A DNA stretch of 64,000 nt from Rhodovastum atsumiense (GCF_937425535.1 NZ_OW485601.1:611001-675000), one strand, 5' to 3'; positions 37,587-47,599 are shown, counted from the stretch's first letter. Program-made: numbers and translations. The notes: a model not told the origin generated them from the letters alone.

Positions 37587-38864
37587 ATGGAGAGCGTCCG
37601 CGTGCCCGTTCTGCTCATCGCCTTCATCATCGGCACGATCGCCTGGACCGGCGTTTCGGTGTGGCTGTCCGCCCGGCAGATCGCCCATGTGCGGCAGCAC
37701 CGCGACAGGGTTCCCGCCGACTTCGCCGACAGCGTGCCCCTGGAGGACCACCGCAAGGCCGCCGACTACACGGTCGCGCGCGAACGCCTGGCCGGCATCG
37801 GCACGCTGGTCGATCTGGGCGTGACGCTGGGCTGGGTGCTGGGCGGGATCAGCCTGCTTTACGGTGCCCTCGCAGCCTGGATGCCGGCCTCGCTGGGGCG
37901 TGGCGTGGCCTTCGTGGTGGCGATGGCGGCGATCGGCGCGCTGCTGCACCTGCCGCTGACGCTTTATGAAACCTTCGCGATTGAACATCGATTTGGCTTC
38001 AACCGAACGACGCTGCGGACCTTCATCGCCGACCGGTTCAAGGGCTGGGTGATCGCGCTGGTGATCCAGGTGCCGCTGCTGTTCGCCTGCCTTTGGGTCA
38101 TGCGCAGCTTTTCCGGCCTGTGGTGGCTGTGGACCTGGCTCGGCCTGCTGGGGGTGATGGTCGCCGCCCCCACCGTCTATGTCCGGCTGATCGCACCGCT
38201 GTTCAACCGCTTCGCGCCGCTGGAGAACCCATCGCTGCGCGCGCGCATCGAGAACCTGCTGGCACGCTGCGGCTTCCGCGCCTCCGGCCTGTTCACCATG
38301 GACGCGTCACGCCGTTCCAGCCACGGCAACGCCTATTTCATCGGCTTCGGCCGCACCAAGCGCATCGTGCTGTTCGACACCCTGCTCGACCGCAGCACCG
38401 ATGCCGAGGTGGAGGCGATCGTGGCGCACGAGCTTGGTCATTTCCACCACCACCATGTGCTGTTCGGTCTGTTGCGCAGCGCCGTCATCACCTTTGCCGG
38501 GCTGGCGGCGTTCGGCTGGCTGTGCAAGCAGGACTGGCTGTTGCCTTCTTTCGGCATTCCCTGGCGTGACGACGCCCTGGCCCTGGTGGTCTGCTTCTTC
38601 CTCGCCTCGCTGGTCGGGCCGCCGCTGACGCTGGCCGGCAACTGGCTGTCGCGCCGCAACGAGTTCCAGGCGGACGATTACGCCCGAAAGCATGCAGGGG
38701 CAGCACCGATGATCTCTGCCCTGCTCAAGCTGTCGCGTGACAACGCATCGACGCTGACGCCGGACCCGCTCTACACGCTGGTGCACTACTCGCATCCGCC
38801 GGTGCCACTGCGGGTGCAGCACCTGCGCGAAGGCCAGGACGCTGCCCTGGAGCCCGTTGGTTAA
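37587..38864 (+). CDS. M48-family membrane metalloprotease (Ste24/CAAX-protease-like)
   Basis: A 425-residue polytopic inner-membrane protease. Several spans lie before the zinc site (residues 8-28, 75-95, 105-125, 150-200) and two after it. The zinc motif is VAHELGHFHHHHV near residue 278, and the third ligand lies in NEFQADDYA near 358. Length and order match bacterial Ste24-like M48A proteases, thought to act in membrane-protein quality control; bacteria do not prenylate CAAX proteins, so the yeast name is only structural. Single gene; repeat copy C lies between it and the convergent gatB. Confidence 0.9.
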   Translation: MESVRVPVLLIAFIIGTIAWTGVSVWLSARQIAHVRQHRDRVPADFADSVPLEDHRKAADYTVARERLAGIGTLVDLGVTLGWVLGGISLLYGALAAWMPASLGRGVAFVVAMAAIGALLHLPLTLYETFAIEHRFGFNRTTLRTFIADRFKGWVIALVIQVPLLFACLWVMRSFSGLWWLWTWLGLLGVMVAAPTVYVRLIAPLFNRFAPLENPSLRARIENLLARCGFRASGLFTMDASRRSSHGNAYFIGFGRTKRIVLFDTLLDRSTDAEVEAIVAHELGHFHHHHVLFGLLRSAVITFAGLAAFGWLCKQDWLLPSFGIPWRDDALALVVCFFLASLVGPPLTLAGNWLSRRNEFQADDYARKHAGAAPMISALLKLSRDNASTLTPDPLYTLVHYSHPPVPLRVQHLREGQDAALEPVG

Positions 38865-38874
38865 AAAAGGGGAT

Positions 38875-38945
38875 CCAAGGGCCTTTGGCCCTTGGTGGAG
38901 GTGCAGGAGGCAAAGCCTCCTGCCGGGGCCGGGGCAGCGCCCCGG
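38875..38945. repeat. Palindromic intergenic repeat, copy C (half element)
   Basis: Three hairpins: 38875-38883/38887-38895 (loop ttt), 38903-38911/38915-38923 (loop aaa) and 38929-38935/38939-38945 (loop agc). It corresponds to the right half of copy B but with different stem bases, paired changes keeping the stems. It lies between convergent genes. Confidence 0.8.
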
Positions 38946-38948
38946 AAA

Positions 38949-40400
38949 TCAGGCGAGCGCGCGCTTGAGCACTTCGTTCACCAGCGCCGGGTTCCCCTTC
39001 CCCTTCATCTCCTTCATCACCTGCCCGACGAAGAAGCCGAACAGCTTCTCCTTGCCGCCCCTGAACTCGGCGACTTTGTCGGCATTGGCCCCCAGCACCT
39101 TCGCCACCGCCGCGTCGATCGCCCCGGTATCGGTCACCTGCCGCAGGCCCCGCTGATCGACGATCGCGTCCGGAGCCTCACCGGTTTCCACCATCGCCTC
39201 GAACACGTCCTTGGCGATGCGGCCATTGATCGTGCTGTCGGCGATCAGGTCGAGCAGCTTGCCCAGTGCCGCGGCGCTCACCGGCGGATCCTCGATGCTG
39301 CGGCCGGTGCGGTTCAGCATGGCGAAGAAATCGCCCATCACCCAGTTGGCCGCTGCCTTGGCGTCGCGCCCGCGCGCGACCTCCTCGAAGAAAGCAGCGG
39401 TCGCCTGCTCGGCCACCAGCACGCCGGCGTCATAGTCCGACAGGCCGTACTCCTGGATGAAGCGCGCGCGCTTCTCGTCCGGCAGTTCCGGCAGGCCGCG
39501 CCGCAATTCCTCCACCCAGGCCTCGTCCAGCACCAGCGGCAGCAGGTCGGGATCGGGGAAATAGCGGTAGTCATGCGCGTCTTCCTTGGAGCGCATGGAC
39601 CGCGTCATGCCGCGGGCGGGATCGAACAGCCGCGTCTCCTGCAGGACGGTGCCGCCTTCCTCCCAGACCACGATCTGCCGCTTCGCCTCGGCCTCGATCG
39701 CCTGCATGACGAAGCGCACGGAGTTGACGTTCTTCACCTCGCAGCGCGTCCGGTACGGCTCGCCGGGCCGGCGCACGCTGACGTTCACGTCGGCGCGCAT
39801 GGAGCCTTCCTCCATGTTGCCGTCGCAGGTGCCGAGATAGCGCAGGATGGTGCGCAGCTTGCGCAGATAGGCTCCGGCTTCCTCGGGCGAGCGCATGTCG
39901 GGTTCGCTGACGATCTCCATCAGCGGCACCCCGGCGCGGTTGAGGTCAATATAGGTCTTATAGGGATGCTGGTCGTGCAGGCTCTTGCCGGCATCCTGTT
40001 CCAGATGCAGCCGCGTCACCCCGATCGCGCGGGTCGATCCATCGGCCAGTTCAATGGTGATGGTGCCGGCGCCGACGATCGGGTGTTCGTACTGGCTGAT
40101 CTGGTAGCCCGGCGGCAGGTCGGGATAGAAATAATTCTTCCGGTCGAAACGGCTGATCAGGTTGATGCGCGCGTTCAGCCCGAGCCCGGTGCGCACCGCC
40201 TGCGCCACGGCCTCGCGGTTGATCACCGGCAGCATGCCGGGGAAGGCGGCATCGATGAAGCTCACCTGCGTGTTCGGCTCGGCGCCGAAATCGGTCGCCG
40301 CCCCGCTGAACAGCTTGGCGCGGGTGATCGCCTGGGCGTGCACCTCCAGGCCGATCACCACTTCCCACGGGCCGGTGTTGCCCTCGATCACGTAGCTCAT
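38949..40400 (-). CDS. gatB: Asp-tRNA(Asn)/Glu-tRNA(Gln) amidotransferase subunit B
   Basis: A 483-residue subunit of GatCAB, which amidates misacylated Glu-tRNA(Gln) and Asp-tRNA(Asn). GatB binds the tRNA and performs the phosphorylation/amidation. Visible strings are [12 protein letters not shown] at the N-terminus, [20 protein letters not shown], and [19 protein letters not shown]-terminal YqeY-type domain ends the chain. The ATG at 40400 was chosen at the conserved start. It lies 4 bases after gatA in the order gatC-gatA-gatB. Confidence 0.96.
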   Translation of the reverse strand: MSYVIEGNTGPWEVVIGLEVHAQAITRAKLFSGAATDFGAEPNTQVSFIDAAFPGMLPVINREAVAQAVRTGLGLNARINLISRFDRKNYFYPDLPPGYQISQYEHPIVGAGTITIELADGSTRAIGVTRLHLEQDAGKSLHDQHPYKTYIDLNRAGVPLMEIVSEPDMRSPEEAGAYLRKLRTILRYLGTCDGNMEEGSMRADVNVSVRRPGEPYRTRCEVKNVNSVRFVMQAIEAEAKRQIVVWEEGGTVLQETRLFDPARGMTRSMRSKEDAHDYRYFPDPDLLPLVLDEAWVEELRRGLPELPDEKRARFIQEYGLSDYDAGVLVAEQATAAFFEEVARGRDAKAAANWVMGDFFAMLNRTGRSIEDPPVSAAALGKLLDLIADSTINGRIAKDVFEAMVETGEAPDAIVDQRGLRQVTDTGAIDAAVAKVLGANADKVAEFRGGKEKLFGFFVGQVMKEMKGKGNPALVNEVLKRALA

Positions 40401-40404
40401 CGCC

Positions 40405-41880
40405 TTACGCTCCCGCCCGCAGCGAGGGCAGCGCGGTGACGCCGGCCGCCTGCTCGATCGCCGCGCCGACCGCGAACACGGTTTCCTCGTCGAAGGGCCG
40501 CCCCAGCACCTGCAGGCCGAGCGGCAGCCCATCGGCATCCAGCCCCGCCGGCACCGACAGCCCGGGAATGCCGGACATGTTGGCGGGCACGGTGAACACG
40601 TCGTTGAGGTACATCTTCACCGGATCGTCCATCCGTTCGCCCTGGGCGAAGGCCGCCGAGGGTGCGGTCGGCGTCACCAGCGCATCCACCTGCCGGAACA
40701 CATCGGTGAAATCCTTCAGGATCAGCGCACGGACTTTCTGTGCCTTCAGGTAATAGGCATCGTAATAACCGGCGCTCAGCACATAGGTGCCGATCAGCAC
40801 GCGCCGCCGCACCTCGGCGCCGAAGCCGGCGGCGCGGGTGTTCTCGTAGGTCTCGATCAGGTCCCCGCCATCGACGCGCGCGCCGAAGCGCACCCCGTCA
40901 TAGCGGGCAAGGTTCGAGGACGCTTCCGCCGGCGCCACGATGTAGTAGGTGGCCAGCCCATATTTCGTGTGCGGCAAGGACACGTCCACGGTCTCGGCGC
41001 CGGCATCGCGCAGCCATTGCAGCCCCTGCTGCCACAGCGCCTCGATCTCCGCCGGCATGCCCTCGCTGCGGTACTCGCGCGGCACGCCGATGCGCAGACC
41101 CTTCACACCGCGCCGGCAGGCCGCCGCGAAATCCGGCACCGGCCGGTCGGCGCTGGTGGAATCCTTCGGGTCATGCCCGGCCATGGAACCGAGCAGGATG
41201 GCGCAATCCTCCACCGTCCGCGCCAGCGGCCCCGCCTGATCGAGCGAGGAAGCGAAGGCCACGATCCCCCAGCGGCTGCACCGCCCATAGGTGGGCTTGA
41301 TGCCGGCCAGGCCGCAGAAACTCGCCGGCTGACGGATCGATCCGCCGGTATCGGTCGCCGTCGCCCCCAGCGCGATCCGCGCCGCCACCGCGGCGGCCGA
41401 GCCACCTGACGATCCGCCCGGCACCAGGGCGGCCGCGTCGGCCGGCCGCGTCCAGGGATTGGTCACCGGACCGAAGGCCGAGGTCATGTTCGACGAGCCC
41501 ATGGCGAACTCGTCAAGATTGGCCTTGCCGAGGAACACCGCGCCGTCGCGCAGCAGGTTGGCGGTGACGGTGCTCTCATAGGGCGGCACGAAGGGGCGCA
41601 GGATGTTGCTGGCCGCCGTCGTGCGCACGCCCGCGGTGCAGAACAGGTCCTTGATCGCCAGCGGGATGCCGGCAAGCGGCCCCCCCTCGCCCCGCGCCAG
41701 CGCCGCATCGGCCGCCTCGGCCTGGCGCAGCGCCAACTCCGGCGTCACCGTGATATAGGCGTTCAGCTTCGGATTGAGCGCCTCGATGGCGCCCAGGTAA
41801 GCCCCGGTCAGCTCACGAGCCGAGATCTCGCGCGCCCGCAGCGCAGCCCGCGCACCGGCAAGCGTCAGGTCGAACACCAT
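40405..41880 (-). CDS. gatA: Asp-tRNA(Asn)/Glu-tRNA(Gln) amidotransferase subunit A
   Basis: A 491-residue amidase that releases ammonia from glutamine for GatB. The amidase Ser-cisSer-Lys triad is visible: the lysine in PLAIKDLFC (near residue 77), [13 protein letters not shown] with the cis-serine, and [12 protein letters not shown] with the nucleophile serine. Length fits the family. Its ATG shares one base with the gatC stop (TGATG), so translation is coupled; an adjacent GTG at 41883 is a less likely start. Confidence 0.96.
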   Translation of the reverse strand: MVFDLTLAGARAALRAREISARELTGAYLGAIEALNPKLNAYITVTPELALRQAEAADAALARGEGGPLAGIPLAIKDLFCTAGVRTTAASNILRPFVPPYESTVTANLLRDGAVFLGKANLDEFAMGSSNMTSAFGPVTNPWTRPADAAALVPGGSSGGSAAAVAARIALGATATDTGGSIRQPASFCGLAGIKPTYGRCSRWGIVAFASSLDQAGPLARTVEDCAILLGSMAGHDPKDSTSADRPVPDFAAACRRGVKGLRIGVPREYRSEGMPAEIEALWQQGLQWLRDAGAETVDVSLPHTKYGLATYYIVAPAEASSNLARYDGVRFGARVDGGDLIETYENTRAAGFGAEVRRRVLIGTYVLSAGYYDAYYLKAQKVRALILKDFTDVFRQVDALVTPTAPSAAFAQGERMDDPVKMYLNDVFTVPANMSGIPGLSVPAGLDADGLPLGLQVLGRPFDEETVFAVGAAIEQAAGVTALPSLRAGA

Positions 41881-42167
41881 CACTCCACCACCTTCGGCAC
41901 GGCAAAGAAGTCACCCGCCCGGTCCGGCGCGTTGGCCAGCACCTGTTCGCGGATGCCACCATCCGTCACCACGTCCTCGCGCATCTTCAGGGTCATCTGC
42001 GCCGCCCCTGCCAGCGGCTCCACGCCGTCGACGTTGATCTCATTGAGCTGCTCGATCCAGCCGAGAATGCCGTTCAATTCGGCCTGCAGCGGCCCCAGTT
42101 GCGCTTCGTCCACCCGGATGCGGGCGAGCTTGGCAATGCGACGAACAGTCGCGGGATCGAGCGACAT
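41880..42167 (-). CDS. gatC: Asp-tRNA(Asn)/Glu-tRNA(Gln) amidotransferase subunit C
   Basis: A 95-residue small subunit that wraps around GatA and GatB and stabilises the complex. It opens with the typical [15 protein letters not shown], then [28 protein letters not shown], and ends FFAVPKVVE. It is the first gene of gatCAB, divergent from ruvX with 45 bases between the starts, so both promoters share that short gap. Confidence 0.95.
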   Translation of the reverse strand: MSLDPATVRRIAKLARIRVDEAQLGPLQAELNGILGWIEQLNEINVDGVEPLAGAAQMTLKMREDVVTDGGIREQVLANAPDRAGDFFAVPKVVE

Positions 42168-42212
42168 GACTACCCCTGGTCCTGACGAAGGCGCGGGACC
42201 ATAACGGCGCGC

Positions 42213-42683
42213 ATGTCACTGTTCAACATGACGGACCTGCGGGCGGGCCTGCCCCCCGGACAGAGGCTGATCGGCGTCGACCCGGGCACACGCACGATCG
42301 GGATCGCGCTGTCGGATACGCTGCTGATGCTGGCGAGCCCCTATGGCAGCCTCAAGCGCGGCAAACTCGGGGCCAATGCCGCGGAAATCCTGGCGATTGC
42401 CCGCCGCGAGGGCGCCGGCGGGCTGGTGGTCGGCCTGCCCCTGTCCATGGACGGCAGCAAAGGACCCGCCGCCCAGGCGGCGCGGGACTGGGCACATGCG
42501 CTGTCTGACGCGACCGGGCTGCCGGCGGCGCTGTGGGACGAACGGCTGTCCTCGGCGGCGGTGAACCGGTTCCTGATTGACGAGGCCGACATGACACGCA
42601 AGCGCCGGGCGGAGGTGGTCGACCGCATGGCCGCCGCCTACATGCTGCAGGCGGCTTTGGACGCGTCAAAAGCGCAAGAATAG
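42213..42683 (+). CDS. ruvX: YqgF/RuvX family nuclease (pre-16S rRNA processing)
   Basis: A 156-residue RNase H-fold protein. GVDPGTRTIGIALSD (about 22-36) carries the first acidic residue, GLVVGLPLSMDGSKGP is the family loop, and LPAALWDERLSSAAVNRFL has the second acid, followed by a late aspartate in VVDRMAAAYMLQ. The family is called a putative Holliday junction resolvase but is now mainly linked to 16S rRNA 5' maturation. Divergent from gatCAB; repeat copy D follows it. Confidence 0.92.
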   Translation: MSLFNMTDLRAGLPPGQRLIGVDPGTRTIGIALSDTLLMLASPYGSLKRGKLGANAAEILAIARREGAGGLVVGLPLSMDGSKGPAAQAARDWAHALSDATGLPAALWDERLSSAAVNRFLIDEADMTRKRRAEVVDRMAAAYMLQAALDASKAQE

Positions 42684-42692
42684 CAAAACAGG

Positions 42693-42756
42693 CAAGGGCT
42701 CCGCCCTTGACCCGGCAGGGGCCACAAGGCCCCTGCACCCCAGTCTCGCTGCGCGG
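42693..42756. repeat. Palindromic intergenic repeat, copy D (half element)
   Basis: Hairpins at 42693-42699/42703-42709 (loop tcc) and 42715-42723/42728-42736 (loop acaa), followed by the conserved core TCTCGCTGCGCGGC. It equals the left half of copy B with compensating stem changes. It lies between convergent ruvX and recA. Confidence 0.82.
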
Positions 42757-43800
42757 CTATTCGGCGGCTTCGGCTTCCTCTTCAGCTTCCTCGGGCGCGG
42801 TCATCATGGCATTGGTCACCACCCCGGATGCGTCTCGGATACGCTTCTCGATCGTCTCCGCGGCCTCCTTGCGATCGCGCAGGAACTGCTTGGCATTCTC
42901 GCGACCCTGGCCAATGCGCTGGCTGTCGTAGCTGAACCAGGCACCCGCCTTCTCCACCACGCCGGCCTTGACGCCGAGGTCGATCAGCTCACCCACCTTG
43001 CTGATGCCTTCGCCATACATGATGTCGAACTCGACCTGCCGGAACGGCGGCGCCAGCTTGTTCTTCACCACCTTCACGCGGGTCTGGTTGCCCACGATCT
43101 GGTCACGGTCCTTGATCTGGCCGATGCGGCGGATCTCCATCCGCACCGAGGCGTAGAATTTCAGGGCGTTACCGCCGGTCGTGGTCTCCGGGTTGCCGAA
43201 CATGACGCCGATCTTCAACCGGATCTGGTTGAGGAAAATCAGCATGCAATTGCTGCGGCTGACGCTGCCGGTGATCTTGCGCAGGGCCTGGCTCATCAGC
43301 CGGGCGTGCAGGCCGACATGGCTGTCGCCCATCTCGCCTTCCAGCTCGGCGCGCGGCACCAGCGCGGCAACGCTGTCGACCACCAGCACGTCCACCGCCC
43401 CGGAGCGCACCAGGGTGTCGGCGATCTCGAGCGCCTGCTCCCCGGCATCCGGCTGGCTGATCAGCAGGTTGTCCACATCCACCCCGAGCTTGCGGGCATA
43501 GACGGGGTCGAGCGCGTGCTCGGCGTCGATGAAGGCACAGGTGCCGCCGCGCTTCTGCGCCTCGGCGATCGCGTGCAAGGCCAGCGTCGTCTTGCCCGAG
43601 CTTTCCGGGCCGTAGATCTCGATGATGCGACCCCGCGGCAGGCCGCCGATGCCAAGCGCGAGATCCAGACCGAGCGAGCCCGAGGGGATCACCTCGATCT
43701 GCTCATCGCCCGGACGGGCGCCCATGCGCATGATCGAGCCCTTGCCAAAGGCGCGTTCGATCTGGGCCATCGCGGCGTCGAGCGCCTTGTTCTTTTCCAT
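42757..43800 (-). CDS. recA: Recombinase RecA
   Basis: A 347-residue ATPase that forms filaments on single-stranded DNA for homologous recombination and SOS induction. Walker A is GPESSGKTT (about 68-76), Walker [11 protein letters not shown], and the DNA-binding loop 2 region is [23 protein letters not shown]. The acidic tail [11 protein letters not shown] is typical. The ATG at 43800 follows GGGAGAGA. An SOS box lies 111-125 bases upstream. Confidence 0.98.
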   Translation of the reverse strand: MEKNKALDAAMAQIERAFGKGSIMRMGARPGDEQIEVIPSGSLGLDLALGIGGLPRGRIIEIYGPESSGKTTLALHAIAEAQKRGGTCAFIDAEHALDPVYARKLGVDVDNLLISQPDAGEQALEIADTLVRSGAVDVLVVDSVAALVPRAELEGEMGDSHVGLHARLMSQALRKITGSVSRSNCMLIFLNQIRLKIGVMFGNPETTTGGNALKFYASVRMEIRRIGQIKDRDQIVGNQTRVKVVKNKLAPPFRQVEFDIMYGEGISKVGELIDLGVKAGVVEKAGAWFSYDSQRIGQGRENAKQFLRDRKEAAETIEKRIRDASGVVTNAMMTAPEEAEEEAEAAE

Positions 43801-43910
43801 CAAACTCTCTCCCGGGCTTGCGGCGGTCGGCAGACCACGACCCTCGCTGGCCAGTCTCTCATAAGCGTGAACGGGGCCGCAACGGCTGACAGGGCTCTGA
43901 TTAAGGATTT

Positions 43911-43925
43911 GTTCTTTATATGTTC
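43911..43925 (-). promoter_or_regulatory. LexA/SOS box of recA (alphaproteobacterial type)
   Basis: GTTC at 43911-43914 and GTTC at 43922-43925, with exactly seven bases between, form the direct repeat GTTC-N7-GTTC that LexA binds in alphaproteobacteria. It reads GAAC-N7-GAAC in the recA direction and lies in an AT-richer patch suited to a promoter. Confidence 0.85.
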
Positions 43926-44030
43926 AGAGCGTCCGGGCTTCAAGAACAAAACGGGATCCAGGCCATCACTTCCGCTATGGCACCTCCCCTCCGGGCTCCC
44001 TTCTCCCGGTCGCGGCATGGCCGCCACCCG

Positions 44031-45230
44031 TCATGGATGGCCGGCACGGGCCGGTTTCCGGGCCATCTGGCGGTCCCCGCGGCTGTCTCCGGCCGGCTCC
44101 TCCGGAGGGCGCACGAGTCGCCGCAGCGTTTCCAGCAATTCGGGTACTGTATACGGCTTGGATAGATAGGCTGTCGCCTGCGGCAACGCCAGACCACCCA
44201 TCGCGGCATCGGCATAGCCGGACGCGATCAGGGCCGGCAGGTCCGGCCGGGCGAGCCGTTCCCGGATCGCCAGCACCAGCGAGCCGCCATCCTGGCCGGG
44301 AAGCTCCAGATCCGTCACCACGGCAGCCAGGCCGGGATGGGCGTCGGCCAGGGGCAACGCCGTCTCCGCCGAATCGGCCGCCAGCACGGTCCAGCCCGCA
44401 GTTTTCAGCGCGCCCTCCATCAACCGGCGCAGCAGCGCTTCATCCTCGACCAGCAGGATCGTGCCGCCACCGCCCGCGGGGGCCGCGCAGAGCGGCAGGC
44501 ACAGGCGCATGCAGGTGCCAAAGCCGAGCCGGCTTTCGACGGCGATGCTGCCCCCCGCTTCCCGCACCACCTCCTGCACCGTGGCCAGGCCAAGCCCGGT
44601 GCCGCGATCCCGCGACGTGGTGAAGAACGGCTCGAAGATCCGGGGCAGGATCTCAGGGGCAATGCCGATGCCGGTGTCCTGGACCTCGATGACCGCGACC
44701 GCCGCCCCGGTGGTATTTTCCTGGCGACAGCGCACCCGAAAGCTCCCGCCATCCGGCATCGCCGTGCGTGCATTGGCCGCCAGGTTAACAAGGACCTGGT
44801 CGAACCGGGTCGGGTCGATCCGCACCGGCAGATCACTGTCGCCCGCATCAACTTCCAGGCGAATCCCAGGCCCCATCACATGCCGCAGCAATGAGGCAAG
44901 ATCGGCCACGGCTTCACGCAACTCGATCCGTCGCGGCTCGGACGGCAGCATGCGCCCACACGCGAGCAGGTGGCGCACCAGGCCACTGCCGCGCCGGGCC
45001 ACCGCCCCGATCTCCGCGATGTCCGCCCGTGCCGCGGCATCCAGTTCAGGCCGCTCGGCCAGCGCCGCGATGCCCGCCTGGATGGTCGCCAGCAGGTTGC
45101 CCACATCATGCGCAATGCCAGCAGCACAACGACCGATCAGCACCAACCGTTCCTGGTGCGCCATCGCGGCCGGCGTGCCCTCCGCTGGCGCCGCCGCCGG
45201 GACAGACGCCAGGACAGACGGGGCGGTCAC
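44031..45230 (-). CDS. Soluble hybrid histidine kinase-receiver, coupled to flhB
   Basis: A 399-residue cytoplasmic kinase with no sensor domain or membrane span. The phospho-acceptor helix is RCAAGIAHDVGNLLATIQAG (H41). The ATPase core has N box LVNLAANARTAMPDG (about 148-162), DTGIGI and GTGLGLATV. The C-terminal receiver starts GTILLVEDE with aspartate in AVVTDLELPG (D307). The likely start is GTG at 45230, overlapping the flhB stop (GTGA), so it is translated with the flagellar export genes. The layout resembles the catalytic half of CckA; a role in flagellar timing is an inference from position. Confidence 0.85.
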   Translation of the reverse strand: MTAPSVLASVPAAAPAEGTPAAMAHQERLVLIGRCAAGIAHDVGNLLATIQAGIAALAERPELDAAARADIAEIGAVARRGSGLVRHLLACGRMLPSEPRRIELREAVADLASLLRHVMGPGIRLEVDAGDSDLPVRIDPTRFDQVLVNLAANARTAMPDGGSFRVRCRQENTTGAAVAVIEVQDTGIGIAPEILPRIFEPFFTTSRDRGTGLGLATVQEVVREAGGSIAVESRLGFGTCMRLCLPLCAAPAGGGGTILLVEDEALLRRLMEGALKTAGWTVLAADSAETALPLADAHPGLAAVVTDLELPGQDGGSLVLAIRERLARPDLPALIASGYADAAMGGLALPQATAYLSKPYTVPELLETLRRLVRPPEEPAGDSRGDRQMARKPARAGHP

Positions 45231-46294
45231 CGCCTCCGCCCCCGCGCCATCCCACGCAGCCGCCAGACATAGGCGATGATTTCCGCGACCGCCTTGAAAT
45301 GTTCCGCTGGAATCTCGGTATCCAGCTCGACCTTGTAGAGGGCCCGGGCAAGCGGCGGATTGGCAACCAGCGGCACCTTGTTCTCCTCGGCGATCGTACG
45401 GATCCGGGCAGCCACGGCGTCCACTCCCTTGGCCACCACGCGGGGGGCGCCGCTGGCGGCACGGTCGTAGCTTAAAGCGATAGCGTAATGAGTTGGATTC
45501 GTCACGACCACGGTCGCCTTCGGGACCGCCGCCATCATCCGGCGCCGCGCCCGTTGCAGGCGTATCTGCTTCAACCGCGCCTTCAGATGCGGATCGCCTT
45601 CGGACTCCCGCATCTCCTGCTTCAGATCTTCGCGGCTCATGCGCAGGTCGCGCGCGTGCTTCAGCCGCACCCGCAGCACGTCCAGTCCCGCCACCGCCGC
45701 CTGCACCGCGATCGTGGCCAGCACCGCCTGCAGCAGCAGCCGTACGATCCGGTCGAGCAATTCCGGCGCCGTCCAGAACGACGCCATCCGCAGCGCGGGC
45801 AGCGCGTCGGACAGCACCATCCACAGCACCCCCGCCGCCACCAGCGCCTTCACCACCGCCTTGCCGGCTTCCACCAGCGTGCCCGGGCCGACTATGCGGC
45901 GCAGCCCCGCCACGGGATCGAGCCGTTTCAGATCGACCTTCAGGGCCTGGAGATGAAACAGAAAGCCGGTCTGCAGCAGGACCGCGGCACTCCCCGCCAG
46001 CAACGCCGCCAGCGCGAAGGGCGCTCCCCCGGCCAGCGCGGCCAGCCCCGCACTGCATAGGGCGGCGCCAAGCTCGATCTCGTGCGCCCGTTCCAGCAGG
46101 ACCGCCAACCGTCCGCCCATCGCCCGGGCGGCCCCCGGCGCGATCATGCCCATCACCAGCGCGCAGGCCGCCAGCACGGCAAGGGTGGGCAACTCGCGTG
46201 ACAGCGGCACCTGGCCTTGCTCGCGGGCCTGCTGCAGCCGTCGCGGTGTTGCTGCCTCGGTCCGGTCCTCGGCCTCGCCAGCGTTGCCGGCCAC
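45227..46294 (-). CDS. flhB: Flagellar type III export switch protein FlhB
   Basis: A 355-residue export-gate protein. The N-terminal EAEDRTEAATPRRLQQAREQG is diagnostic; four membrane spans follow; the C-terminal cytoplasmic domain carries the self-cleavage site VTNPTHYAIAL (N266-H269) that switches secretion from rod/hook to filament substrates. The start is GTG at 46294, 3 bases after the fliR stop. The stop overlaps the kinase gene. Confidence 0.96.
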   Translation of the reverse strand: MAGNAGEAEDRTEAATPRRLQQAREQGQVPLSRELPTLAVLAACALVMGMIAPGAARAMGGRLAVLLERAHEIELGAALCSAGLAALAGGAPFALAALLAGSAAVLLQTGFLFHLQALKVDLKRLDPVAGLRRIVGPGTLVEAGKAVVKALVAAGVLWMVLSDALPALRMASFWTAPELLDRIVRLLLQAVLATIAVQAAVAGLDVLRVRLKHARDLRMSREDLKQEMRESEGDPHLKARLKQIRLQRARRRMMAAVPKATVVVTNPTHYAIALSYDRAASGAPRVVAKGVDAVAARIRTIAEENKVPLVANPPLARALYKVELDTEIPAEHFKAVAEIIAYVWRLRGMARGRRR

Positions 46295-46297
46295 CGC

Positions 46298-47065
46298 TCA
46301 CAACCCCGGCAGCAGCGCGAGCATCGGCCGGATCTGGTCGTCCCAGGCTGCCAGCATGGGACCGGTCAGCAACGCCAGCAGCAACAGGCCGGCCAGGATC
46401 TGTCCCGGCAGGGCGGCCATGAAGACCTGCAGGTTCGGCACCAGCCGCGCCAGCAGGCCGAGCGCCGCCTGCCACACCAACCCCGCCGCCACGAACGGGG
46501 CCGCCAGCCGCAGCGACAAGGCAAAGGCCTCGCCCACCGCGCGGACCACGTCCTGCGCCGAATCCGCCACCGGCAGCAGTGCCCCCGGCGCCACCAGACG
46601 ATAACTGCCCGCCAGCGCCGAGAGCGGCAGCGCATACAGCCCGGATGCGAGCACCAGCACCGGCGCCGCCAGGGAAAACAGCCGTGCCAGGGCGGTGGAT
46701 TGCGGACCGAGCGACGGATCCGGCTGCAGCACGTTCGCCAGCCCGATCATGCTGGCGGCGAACTGCCCGGCCACCGGCAGGGCCTGCACCACCAGCCGCG
46801 CCAGCCAACCGAGCCACAGCCCGGTCATGATCTCGGCCACCACCATCGCCGCCACACGCCACGGCATCTCCGGCGCCGCCGGCACCAGGGGGGCCAGCAC
46901 GGGAACCAGCAACAGGGTCAGCGCGAAGGCGAAACCACTGCGCACCATGACCGGCAATTCGGCTTCGCCCAGACCCGGCAGCACGATGCAGGCCGCGCCG
47001 ATGCGACTGGACAGCAGCACCACCACGAAGGCCCAGCCGGGCAACTCGGCGAGCAGTGTCTCCAT
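46298..47065 (-). CDS. fliR: Flagellar export gate protein FliR
   Basis: A 255-residue inner-membrane protein with about six spans, part of the FliPQR core of the export gate. It opens METLLAELPGWAFVVVLLSSRIGAACIVLPG, family-typical; GLANVLQPDPSLGPQSTAL matches the conserved central loop. The ATG at 47065 lies 2 bases after the fliQ stop; a TTG at 47071 overlapping that stop is an alternative. Confidence 0.94.
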   Translation of the reverse strand: METLLAELPGWAFVVVLLSSRIGAACIVLPGLGEAELPVMVRSGFAFALTLLLVPVLAPLVPAAPEMPWRVAAMVVAEIMTGLWLGWLARLVVQALPVAGQFAASMIGLANVLQPDPSLGPQSTALARLFSLAAPVLVLASGLYALPLSALAGSYRLVAPGALLPVADSAQDVVRAVGEAFALSLRLAAPFVAAGLVWQAALGLLARLVPNLQVFMAALPGQILAGLLLLALLTGPMLAAWDDQIRPMLALLPGL

Positions 47066-47067
47066 GA

Positions 47068-47337
47068 TCAACCGCCGGAGGCCACGAGGCGGTCGAACAG
47101 CAAGCGGGTGAAATCGGCGAGCTGCCCGAGCATCCAGCCCCCGGTCAATAACAGCGTCGCCACGATCGCCAGGGCTTTGGGCACGAAGGACAGCGTCGCT
47201 TCGTTGATCTGGGTCACCGCCTGCAGCAGTGACACCGCCAGCCCGACCACCAGCGTCGCCGCCAGCGGTGGCCCGCCGAGCTTGAGGATCAGCAGCAACG
47301 CATCGCGCAGCAACAACCCCAGGTCACCGTCCTGCAT
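47068..47337 (-). CDS. fliQ: Flagellar export gate protein FliQ
   Basis: An 89-residue, two-span membrane protein of the export gate. GLAVSLLQAVTQINEATLSFVPK is the FliQ hallmark. AGGAGG precedes the ATG at 47337. First gene of fliQ-fliR-flhB-kinase. The 262 bases upstream, to fliE, hold a hairpin and probably the operon's promoter, though I could not identify it. Confidence 0.94.
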   Translation of the reverse strand: MQDGDLGLLLRDALLLILKLGGPPLAATLVVGLAVSLLQAVTQINEATLSFVPKALAIVATLLLTGGWMLGQLADFTRLLFDRLVASGG

Positions 47338-47427
47338 CCCGCCCTCCTGGTGGGAAGTTCCATTCCAGGCCCAGGCCACATGGCCTAGCCCGTCGGCACG
47401 GCGCAACGAGGGCCAGAGCAGTTCCAG

Positions 47428-47447
47428 GCTGACCGCGAACGGTCAGC
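47428..47447 (-). other. Hairpin upstream of fliQ
   Basis: GCTGACCG (47428-47435) and CGGTCAGC (47440-47447) form a perfect 8-bp stem closed by a CGAA tetraloop. It lies between fliE and fliQ and may end the flgB-flgC-fliE transcript or sit in the fliQ leader. Confidence 0.4.
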
Positions 47448-47599
47448 GTGCTCCGGTTCCCTGCTTGGTGGATCACTCTGCCGGCGGGGTGTCACCAGTC
47501 CCGGCCAACATGGCTTTGCTCACGCGCCCTGCCGGCCCCGTCCGGCCCCACGCACGACGCGTGGTCGGGCAAAGCCGCATGGAGAGTGCAGGGAGTGTT

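Noticed and set aside
45231-46862. N-terminal 544 codons of a 943-codon frame joined to the flhB-coupled kinase
   Set aside because: This part is Gly/Arg/Ala-rich shadow of flhB and fliR; kinase homology begins only after the GTG at 45230.
47410-47425. Possible sigma-54 promoter for fliQ (minus strand, around GCAACGAGGGCC)
   Set aside because: The spacing between the GC and GG elements is two bases too short.
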